In this document: in pieces, positions 57,027-64,000 of the stretch
How positions within the stretch are numbered: the first letter of the stretch is position 1
Layout of the letters: every line of letters starts with the position of its first letter
Origin: Serratia grimesii NBRC 13537
GTDB lineage: Bacteria; Pseudomonadota; Gammaproteobacteria; Enterobacterales; Enterobacteriaceae
DNA: 64,000 nt
Assembly (NCBI RefSeq): GCF_001590905.1
Contig: NZ_BCTT01000015.1
Location: 62,001-126,000 of the forward strand
Direction: 5' to 3'
Program-made: the position numbers and the translations under genes
Notes under the pieces: generated by a model
What the model saw: only the letters and a program-made list of their open reading frames with translations
Database searches by the model: none
Told to the model about the DNA's origin: nothing

Positions 57027-58591
57027 ATGGTAGCTGGTGGCTTGCCGCTGATGTCATAAACGACGCGGGAAATACCGTTCACTTCGTTGATGATGCGGTT
57101 GGAGACGCGGCCGAGGAAATCGTACGGCAGGTGCGCCCAATGCGCGGTCATAAAGTCGATGGTTTCCACTGCACGCAGTGAAACAACCCAGTCGTATTTA
57201 CGGCCATCGCCCATCACGCCAACTGAACGTACCGGCAGGAACACAGTGAATGCCTGGCTAACCTTGTTGTACAGATCGGCCTTGTGCAGTTCTTCAATGA
57301 AGATGGCATCGGCACGACGCAGCAGGTCACAGTACTCTTTCTTCACTTCGCCCAGCACGCGCACGCCCAGACCTGGCCCCGGGAACGGGTGGCGGAACAG
57401 CATGTCGTAAGGCAGGCCCAGTTCCAGACCAATCTTGCGCACTTCGTCTTTGAACAGCTCTTTCAGCGGCTCGACCAGACCCAGCTTCATCTCTTTCGGC
57501 AGGCCACCCACATTGTGGTGTGACTTGATTACGTGTGCTTTACCGGTAGCAGAAGCGGCGGATTCAATTACGTCAGGATAGATGGTGCCTTGCGCCAGCC
57601 ATTTCACGTCAGTCTGTTTGCAAGCTTCTTCGTCGAACAGCTCAACGAACACGCGACCAATGATCTTGCGTTTAGCTTCTGGCTCATCAACGCCAGCCAG
57701 TGCACTCAGGAAGCGATCTTCTGCCGCCACGTGAACAATGTTCAGGCCGAAGTGGTCACCAAACATTTCCAGCACCTGGTCGGCTTCGTTCAGGCGCAGC
57801 AGGCCGTTGTCGACAAACACGCAGGTCAGGCGTTTACCAATTGCGCGGTGCAACAACATCGCAGTAACGGAAGAGTCCACACCACCGGACAGGCCGAGGA
57901 TCACGTGATCTTCACCTACCTGCTGACGAATACGCTCTACCGCATCTTCAATAATGGTCGCCGGGGTCCACAACGCTTCACACTGGCAGATATCCAGAAC
58001 GAAACGCTCCAGCATGCGCTGGCCCTGACGGGTGTGGGTCACTTCCGGGTGGAACTGCACACCGTAGAAGCGTTTTTCTTCGTTGGCCATAATGGCAAAC
58101 GGACAGGTATCGGTGCTGGCAACAGTGACGAAGTCAGACGGGATAGCGGTCACTTTGTCGCCGTGGCTCATCCACACGTCCAGCAGCGGTTTGCCGGCCG
58201 GGCTCAAGGCGTCTTCGATGTCGCGTACCAATGCGCTGTCGGTGGTGATTTCCACCTGGGCATAACCGAATTCACGCTCGTTGGAGCCTTCTACCTGGCC
58301 ACCCAACTGCATCGCCATGGTCTGCATGCCGTAGCATACGCCCAGCACCGGTACACCGGCGGTGAAGACGTATTCTGGTGCGCGCGGGCTGTTGGCTTCG
58401 GTGGTACTTTCCGGGCCGCCGGACAGGATGATGCCGCTTGGATTGAATTCGCGGATTTGCTCTTCGCTAACGTCCCAGGCCCACAGCTCGCAGTAAACGC
58501 CGATTTCGCGCACGCGGCGTGCTACCAGTTGAGTGTATTGCGAACCAAAGTCCAGAATCAGGATGCGATGCTTATGGATATTTTTTGTCAT
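57014..58591 (-). CDS. guaA: GuaA, GMP synthase (glutamine-hydrolysing)
   Basis: 525 residues. Class I amidotransferase domain: [17 protein letters not shown] with the nucleophile Cys and [11 protein letters not shown] with His/Glu. ATP pyrophosphatase domain: [20 protein letters not shown]-terminal dimer domain ends KPPATIEWE. It converts XMP to GMP. Second gene of guaBA, 101 bases after guaB. Its 3' end is the site of an apparent insertion. Confidence 0.97.
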   Translation of the reverse strand: MTKNIHKHRILILDFGSQYTQLVARRVREIGVYCELWAWDVSEEQIREFNPSGIILSGGPESTTEANSPRAPEYVFTAGVPVLGVCYGMQTMAMQLGGQVEGSNEREFGYAQVEITTDSALVRDIEDALSPAGKPLLDVWMSHGDKVTAIPSDFVTVASTDTCPFAIMANEEKRFYGVQFHPEVTHTRQGQRMLERFVLDICQCEALWTPATIIEDAVERIRQQVGEDHVILGLSGGVDSSVTAMLLHRAIGKRLTCVFVDNGLLRLNEADQVLEMFGDHFGLNIVHVAAEDRFLSALAGVDEPEAKRKIIGRVFVELFDEEACKQTDVKWLAQGTIYPDVIESAASATGKAHVIKSHHNVGGLPKEMKLGLVEPLKELFKDEVRKIGLELGLPYDMLFRHPFPGPGLGVRVLGEVKKEYCDLLRRADAIFIEELHKADLYNKVSQAFTVFLPVRSVGVMGDGRKYDWVVSLRAVETIDFMTAHWAHLPYDFLGRVSNRIINEVNGISRVVYDISGKPPATIEWE

Positions 58592-58692
58592 GTGAGGCGA
58601 ATTCCAGCAACAGAGAAAAAGAGCGAAAATAGTGTTTTCGGGGTGAAGCGTTACGCCCCACCCCGGCTTCTCCCGCAGGAGAAGTTAAAGCA

Positions 58693-60156
58693 TTAACCCA
58701 TGCGGTAGTTCGGTGACTCTTTGGTGATGGTCACGTCATGCACGTGGCTTTCCTGAATACCGGCGCCGCTGATGCGCACAAATTCAGCCTTGGTGCGCAG
58801 CTCATCGATGGTGCCGCAACCGGTCAGACCCATGCAAGAGCGCAGACCGCCCATTTGCTGGTGAACAATGGCTTTCAGCATGCCTTTGTAAGCCACACGG
58901 CCTTCGATACCTTCCGGCACCAATTTGTCAGCAGCATTATCGGTCTGGAAGTAACGGTCAGAAGAGCCTTTGGACATCGCACCCAGTGAACCCATCCCGC
59001 GATAGGATTTGAACGAACGCCCCTGGTACAGCTCGATTTCGCCCGGAGATTCTTCGGTACCTGCCAGCATGGAGCCAACCATGACACAAGATGCACCCGC
59101 CGCGATGGCTTTGGCGATGTCACCGGAGAAACGGATGCCGCCGTCGGCGATAACCGGGATACCGGTGCCTTCCAGCGCTTCAACCGCGTCGGCGATAGCG
59201 GTGATCTGCGGTACGCCTACGCCAGTTACGATACGGGTAGTACAGATAGAACCAGGACCGATACCCACTTTCACTGCGCTAACACCGGCATCAGCCAGTG
59301 CTTTGGCGCCAGAAGCGGTCGCGACGTTGCCGCCAACGATCTGCAGATCCGGGTATTTGGCGCGGGTTTCACGAATGCGCTGCAATACGCCTTCGGAATG
59401 GCCATGGGAAGAGTCGATCAGCAGGACGTCAACACCGGCAGCAACCAGCGCATCAACACGCTCTTCGTTACCTGCACCAGCGCCAACCGCAGCGCCTACG
59501 CGCAGACGGCCATGTTCGTCTTTACAGGCGTTTGGCTTGCGTTCTGCTTTTTGGAAGTCTTTTACGGTGATCATACCCAGCAGATGGAACTGGTCGTCTA
59601 CCACCAGCGCCTTCTCAACGCGTTTTTCGTGCATTTTCTGCAGCACGACTTCACGCGCTTCACCTTCTTTCACCGTAACCAGGCGCTCTTTCGGCGTCAT
59701 CACGGCGGTAACAGGCTGGTTCAGATCGGTAACGAAGCGGACGTCACGGCCGGTAATGATGCCGACCAGTTCGTTTTCTTCGGTCACGACCGGGTAGCCG
59801 GCAAAGCCGTTACGCGCGGTCAGTTCTTTCACTTCTTTCAGGGTGGTGGTCGGCGTTACGGATTGTGGGTCAGTGACCACGCCGCTTTCATGTTTTTTCA
59901 CGCGGCGGACTTCTTCAGCCTGACGCTCGATGGACATGTTTTTGTGGATGAAGCCTAAACCGCCTTCCTGCGCCAGCGCGATAGCCAGATTGGCTTCGGT
60001 AACGGTATCCATGGCTGCGGACAGCATAGGGATGTTCAGGTGGATGGTTTTGGTCAATTGGGTGCCGAGCTCAGCGGTATTAGGCAGAACCGTAGAGTGA
60101 GCTGGAACCAGGAGAACGTCGTCGAATGTCAGTGCTTCTTTTGCGATGCGTAGCAT
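58693..60156 (-). CDS. guaB: GuaB, IMP dehydrogenase
   Basis: 487 residues. TIM barrel start [21 protein letters not shown], two CBS domains in the middle ([38 protein letters not shown]), catalytic-Cys loop [17 protein letters not shown], and the flap [11 protein letters not shown]. It oxidises IMP to XMP, first step to GMP. I chose the ATG at 60156 (GGTGAG upstream); an upstream extension to 60249 is not family-like. A hairpin (CTTCTCC-TGCG-GGAGAAG) follows the stop before guaA. Confidence 0.97.
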   Translation of the reverse strand: MLRIAKEALTFDDVLLVPAHSTVLPNTAELGTQLTKTIHLNIPMLSAAMDTVTEANLAIALAQEGGLGFIHKNMSIERQAEEVRRVKKHESGVVTDPQSVTPTTTLKEVKELTARNGFAGYPVVTEENELVGIITGRDVRFVTDLNQPVTAVMTPKERLVTVKEGEAREVVLQKMHEKRVEKALVVDDQFHLLGMITVKDFQKAERKPNACKDEHGRLRVGAAVGAGAGNEERVDALVAAGVDVLLIDSSHGHSEGVLQRIRETRAKYPDLQIVGGNVATASGAKALADAGVSAVKVGIGPGSICTTRIVTGVGVPQITAIADAVEALEGTGIPVIADGGIRFSGDIAKAIAAGASCVMVGSMLAGTEESPGEIELYQGRSFKSYRGMGSLGAMSKGSSDRYFQTDNAADKLVPEGIEGRVAYKGMLKAIVHQQMGGLRSCMGLTGCGTIDELRTKAEFVRISGAGIQESHVHDVTITKESPNYRMG

Positions 60157-60326
60157 GGGCAATATCTCACCAGAGTGGGCTGTGAAAAAGATAAAATATT
60201 GCCGCGGCATTATACAGAGCGTAAACGGTTGCCTCCAGCACTTTCTCACAAAAACTCTTGATTACCTTTTTCAGCCATGTAGTATCGACCAATTAAGTGC
60301 TTGTTTTGAAATTTGATCTGGGTCAC

Positions 60327-61718
60327 ATGTCGCTACCTGTTTCGCCGTCTATTTTTACCGTAAGCCGCCTGAATCAGACGGTTCGACAGCTGCTGGAAAT
60401 GGAAATGGGCCAAATTTGGCTCTCCGCCGAGATTTCCAACTTCTCCCAACCCTCTTCCGGCCACTGGTATTTCACGCTGAAAGACGATCGTGCGCAGGTC
60501 CGTTGCGCGATGTTCCGCAACACTAACCGCCGCACCACTTTCCGTCCGCAGAATGGCCAACAGGTCCTGGTTCGCGCCAGCATTACGCTGTATGAACCCC
60601 GCGGCGACTACCAACTGATTGCCGAAAGCATGCAACCTGCCGGTGATGGCCTGTTGCAACAGCAGTTCGACCAGTTGAAACAGCGCCTGAGCGCCGAAGG
60701 CCTGTTCGACCAACAGTTCAAGCAAGCCTTGCCCAGCCCGGCCAAACGCGTCGGGGTCATTACCTCCGCCAGCGGTGCCGCGCTGCACGATGTGTTGCAG
60801 GTGCTGCAACGGCGTGATCCTTCACTGCCTATCATCATTTACCCCACGTCGGTGCAGGGTGCAGAAGCGCCATTGCAGATTGTGCGTGCCATCGAAACGG
60901 CTAACCGCCGCGACGAGTGTGACGTGCTGATTGTCGGCCGTGGTGGCGGTTCGCTGGAAGATCTGTGGAGTTTTAATGACGAACGCGTAGCGCGGGCGAT
61001 TTTCGCCAGCCGCATTCCAATTGTCAGCGCCGTCGGCCATGAAACCGACGTCACCATTGCCGACTTTGTCGCCGACCTGCGTGCGCCAACCCCTTCAGCC
61101 GCCGCCGAACTGGTCAGCCGCAATCAGCTGGAGCTGCTGCGCCAGTTGCAGTCCCAGCAGCAGCGAATGGAAATGGCGATGGATTACTATCTGGCCCAGC
61201 GCCAACAACAGTTCACCCGCATCAACCACCGTTTGCAGCAACAGCATCCGCACCTGCGCCTGGCGCGCCAGCAGACACTGTTGTTCAAGCTGCAACGCCG
61301 GTTGGAAGAAGGTATGCAGAACCAACTGCGGGTCTCTTCACGCCGCAGCGAGCGGGCCCAACAGCGCTTGGCGCAGATGCAGCCACAGGCACGGATTCAT
61401 CGCTATCAGCAACGTGTGCAGCAGCAGGAATACCGTTTGCAACAGACACTGGAGCGGCAGCTTAACGCCTGGCGTCAACGCTTTGGCGTGGCCTGTAGCC
61501 AGCTTGAGGCGGTCAGCCCACTGGCAACGCTGGCGCGTGGCTACAGCGTGACACAAACTCCACGCGGCGAAGTGCTGAAGACCACCAAACAGGCGCAGGT
61601 GGGTGAATTGCTGAAAACCCGTTTGCAGGATGGCTGGGTGGAAAGCGAGGTGAAGACCATCACCGTCACCAAAAAACCGCGCAAAAAACGCACGACTGAA
61701 TCTCCCCCTAATACTTGA
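60327..61718 (+). CDS. xseA: XseA, exodeoxyribonuclease VII large subunit
   Basis: 463 residues. N-terminal OB fold ([31 protein letters not shown]), catalytic core with [20 protein letters not shown] and [26 protein letters not shown], a long Gln-rich coiled coil (about 270-400) and a basic tail. With XseB it degrades single-stranded DNA from both ends. The ATG at 60327 gives the normal N-terminus. Divergent from guaB, the same arrangement as in E. coli. Confidence 0.96.
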   Translation: MSLPVSPSIFTVSRLNQTVRQLLEMEMGQIWLSAEISNFSQPSSGHWYFTLKDDRAQVRCAMFRNTNRRTTFRPQNGQQVLVRASITLYEPRGDYQLIAESMQPAGDGLLQQQFDQLKQRLSAEGLFDQQFKQALPSPAKRVGVITSASGAALHDVLQVLQRRDPSLPIIIYPTSVQGAEAPLQIVRAIETANRRDECDVLIVGRGGGSLEDLWSFNDERVARAIFASRIPIVSAVGHETDVTIADFVADLRAPTPSAAAELVSRNQLELLRQLQSQQQRMEMAMDYYLAQRQQQFTRINHRLQQQHPHLRLARQQTLLFKLQRRLEEGMQNQLRVSSRRSERAQQRLAQMQPQARIHRYQQRVQQQEYRLQQTLERQLNAWRQRFGVACSQLEAVSPLATLARGYSVTQTPRGEVLKTTKQAQVGELLKTRLQDGWVESEVKTITVTKKPRKKRTTESPPNT

Positions 61719-61831
61719 AGTTACATCAGTGTTGGCTGCACCCATTCACCCGAATCACTTACCTGGTAAGCTCATCGGGATGAACGTTCTTGCCGCCTTG
61801 CTGCAACTCCAATTATTTAGGGTATATAACG

Positions 61832-64000
61832 TTATTCCAGCGTAAAACTGTTGCCTGGCGCGCCGTTGATCCACAACTCGCGCGCTTCTCCAGCAGGCAA
61901 GCTGAAGGTCAGGGTTTGCCATGCCGGTTTAAAGCGGCCCTCGGTGGTGATGTTCAGCGTGATGCGCTGATTGTCACTGAGCATCTCCCAGCGCAGCCAC
62001 AGTGCGTCGCCTTGCTGCCAGCCATAACTTTCCCCGTCATCTTCGAATAACAGCCCAGAAGCGCTGCCACAGCCTTTTTTCGGGTACAACTTAAGCTCAC
62101 GTCGATCGTCTGCCGTTACGTCAACATGCGCCAGGCGGGATGACAATGGCAATGCCGCACCGGCACGTACCAGCAGCGGCAAGCGCTCCAGCGGGGCTTC
62201 CAGCACCACCGTCTGACCGCCACTGAACCATTGGCCGCTGTAGAAGCAATACCAGCCATCGCCGTTATCCGGCAGATACACCGGCCGCTGGCGTTGCCCC
62301 TGCTCCACTACGCTGGCCACCAGCAGATCGCGACCAATCATAAAATCATCGGTTTCTTTCAGGGTCTGTTCGTCATGCTCATGGTCGAGGAAGGTTGGAC
62401 GCAGCATCGGCTCGTCATCGGCACTGGCCTGCCACAACAGGGTGTAGAAATACGGCATCAGTCGGTAACGCAGGTTAATCGCCTCGCGCACCGCCGGGGT
62501 GGCGGCCGGATACATCCAGGGTTCGTTAACCGTGGCGTCGTCGTTCCAGGAGTGAATGGTAAAACGCGGATGCATCACGCCGTTTTGCACCCAGCGCACC
62601 AGGAGTTCGGCGTCCGGCTTGTCACCGGAAAAACCGCCGACGTCGTGCCCCAGGTTATACAGGCCGGATAGACTCATGCCCAACCCCATGCGGATGTTGT
62701 AACGCAAAGTCTGCCAGTTGGTGCGGTTGTCACCGCTCCAGGTCTGCACGTAACGCTGCATACCGGCACAACCGGAACGCGAAATCAGGTAGGGCCGCAG
62801 CTCGGGAGCAAAGCGTTGCTGAGCCTCCATTGAAGCGCGCATCATCAGTAGCGGCATCACCGGGCGAATATGCTTGATGGCGATAGGTGTGCCAAAACCG
62901 TGGCAACGCGCCTCTCCGTCCCACACCTCATATTCGTTATTGTCATTCCAGGTAGAATCGATGCCCATCTCCAGCAGTTGCTGCGTCACACCCTGCTGCC
63001 ACCATTGCAACGCCGCCGGGTTGGTGAAGTCGAGGTGCGAGCCTTCATCATCCCAAAAGCTGGAGCGCTCCGGCCGGTCGCTTTCGGAATCCCGGATAAA
63101 CAGCCCCTGATCCGCCGCCTGCTGATACTGCGGATGATCCTGCAACAAACACGGTTTGATGTTGGCCGCCAGCTTTAACCCGGCATCGTGAAATGCCTGA
63201 CTCAGTTGTTTGGGCTGCGGCACCTTGTCGTAGTTCCAGTTGAACACGTAGCGCTTGTTGCCGATCGAGGTATAACCCGATGACAGCTGGAACGAGTCGC
63301 ACGGAATATCATGCTGGCGACAGAGCTGGATAAACTGCTGTAGCTGCTGCTGGGCGTCCGGCGCGTCGGTGTAATGCATGGTGGAACCGCTGTAGCCCAG
63401 GCTCCATTTCGGTCCAAAGTGAGTCTTGCCGGTCAGGCGTACAAACGCCTTGGTCACGTCCAGTACCTTAGGGCCGAGGAACAGGTAATAATCCAGATCC
63501 CCCGCTTCAGCCTGATAGCGGCGATAGGCCAGATGGTAGTTGTCGATTTCGTTACCCAGATCCAGCCAGCAACTGCTCAGGTTGTCGTAAAACAGCCCGA
63601 AACTGGCCTCTTCCCCGCGGGTGATGGTGAAAGGAATGTGCTTGTACAGCGGATCGGTGCTGGCGGCGTTGTAACCCATGGCGTCCAGGTTGCGCATTTC
63701 AAAGCGGCGGCCGCTGCGCTCCAAATCCCCGGCCTTCTCACCCAGGCCATAATAACGCTCGCCAGCCTGACGACGCTGATAGTGGGCCACGCCGTCACCA
63801 TGCGGGTTCAGCAGGTAAGCGCTGGTTGGCCGATCGGCGGCAAGCGGGCGCCATTCACCGGCGGCGTTGCAGTGTTCCCATTCCAGCCACAGCGGCTGAT
63901 GCACGGTAACGCGCAGTGCAGACGTCGTCACCACCAGCCGATCCTCATGTTGCTGCAACTGATAACCCGGCAGGCAGAAGCCGGCCACGCTCAAGCGGTC
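61832..64000 (-). CDS. Glycoside hydrolase family 31 alpha-glucosidase (5' end beyond the window)
   Basis: At least 720 residues. GH31 markers: RYYGLGEKAGDLERSGRRFEM (first ten diagnostic), KWSLGYSGSTMHYTD, GIDSTWNDNNEYEVWDG with the nucleophile Asp, TWSGDNRTNWQTLRYNI with the acid/base Asp, GHDVGGFSG and MHPRFTIHSW. It hydrolyses alpha-glucosides; the exact sugar is unknown. The open frame reaches the window edge; the apparent start at 63994 is a TTG without a ribosome site, and the family is usually about 780 residues, so the true start lies outside. Confidence 0.92.
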   Translation of the reverse strand, partial: DRLSVAGFCLPGYQLQQHEDRLVVTTSALRVTVHQPLWLEWEHCNAAGEWRPLAADRPTSAYLLNPHGDGVAHYQRRQAGERYYGLGEKAGDLERSGRRFEMRNLDAMGYNAASTDPLYKHIPFTITRGEEASFGLFYDNLSSCWLDLGNEIDNYHLAYRRYQAEAGDLDYYLFLGPKVLDVTKAFVRLTGKTHFGPKWSLGYSGSTMHYTDAPDAQQQLQQFIQLCRQHDIPCDSFQLSSGYTSIGNKRYVFNWNYDKVPQPKQLSQAFHDAGLKLAANIKPCLLQDHPQYQQAADQGLFIRDSESDRPERSSFWDDEGSHLDFTNPAALQWWQQGVTQQLLEMGIDSTWNDNNEYEVWDGEARCHGFGTPIAIKHIRPVMPLLMMRASMEAQQRFAPELRPYLISRSGCAGMQRYVQTWSGDNRTNWQTLRYNIRMGLGMSLSGLYNLGHDVGGFSGDKPDAELLVRWVQNGVMHPRFTIHSWNDDATVNEPWMYPAATPAVREAINLRYRLMPYFYTLLWQASADDEPMLRPTFLDHEHDEQTLKETDDFMIGRDLLVASVVEQGQRQRPVYLPDNGDGWYCFYSGQWFSGGQTVVLEAPLERLPLLVRAGAALPLSSRLAHVDVTADDRRELKLYPKKGCGSASGLLFEDDGESYGWQQGDALWLRWEMLSDNQRITLNITTEGRFKPAWQTLTFSLPAGEARELWINGAPGNSFTLE

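Noticed and set aside
57533-58696. Long open frame of 387 codons on the plus strand
   Set aside because: It lies wholly antisense to guaA (and the guaB-guaA gap), has no ribosome site and no family resemblance; guaA is certain.
59009-59958. Two plus-strand open frames of 262 and 186 codons
   Set aside because: Antisense to guaB; low-complexity Ser/Thr/Pro translation typical of a shadow frame.
1-64000. tRNA or rRNA genes, complete insertion sequences or prophage
   Set aside because: Reading intergenic regions on both strands showed no cloverleaf-like genes, no rRNA blocks and no intact transposase, integrase or phage structural gene.

Overview
The window is a 64 kb chromosomal segment of a gamma-proteobacterium of the order Enterobacterales. 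The gene set (mdtABCD-baeSR, yegP, yegQ, cyaR, yegS, fbaB, thiMD, guaBA, xseA) and the protein sequences point to Serratia or a close relative. The genus is inferred from gene content and recalled homologues; no search was run. Most of the window is ordinary core DNA with even codon use. The accessory stretches stand out as AT-richer, gene-poor or littered with remnants.

Layout. 0.1-3.7 kb: yegD (Hsp70-like), an acetyltransferase, a P-loop kinase and an aldo-keto reductase. 3.9-14.9 kb: mdtA-mdtB-mdtC-mdtD-baeS-baeR, a tightly coupled operon for an RND drug pump, an MFS pump and the envelope-stress two-component system. 14.9-18.5 kb: a dead vapC toxin fragment, yegP, yegQ, the small RNA CyaR with its CRP site, and yegS. 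18.7-24.7 kb: an rspA-rspB-MFS-ydfI-rspR sugar-acid cluster. 24.9-31.2 kb: fbaB and the complete sorbitol operon srlA-srlE-srlB-srlD-gutM-srlR-gutQ. In E. coli the galactitol operon lies between yegS and fbaB, so this is a carbohydrate-gene replacement zone. 31.2-35.4 kb: an orphan O-methyltransferase behind very AT-rich DNA, an Ivy-type lysozyme inhibitor, thiD/thiM under a TPP riboswitch, and an acetyltransferase. 35.4-40.5 kb: a GntR / TIM-barrel / MFS catabolic cluster and a divergent MFS / HxlR pair.

40.5-45.0 kb is the most interesting accessory locus. A decayed Tn3-family end is followed by a chromosomal, LexA-controlled pore-forming colicin with a candidate TonB box and an E1-type immunity gene. 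Two tiny exported proteins consisting only of a TonB C-terminal domain lie next to it, one of them 16 bp upstream of the immunity gene. A YcgJ-like protein follows. 45.0-52.0 kb: rluF, a large autotransporter with an 11-copy GGENP linker, a small lipoprotein, and a response regulator / hybrid kinase pair.

52.1-64.0 kb: a divergent enoyl-CoA hydratase / HxlR pair and an acetyltransferase. Next comes a two-gene cassette of unknown function, encoding a six-helix HdeD-like membrane protein fused to a His/Cys domain, and a DUF4105/Lnb-like His/Cys protein. It is bracketed by the guaA 3' end and a degenerate copy of that end, as expected for an island inserted at guaA. The window closes with guaA, guaB, divergent xseA, and a GH31 glucosidase cut by the window edge. 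No tRNA, rRNA or CRISPR array was seen.
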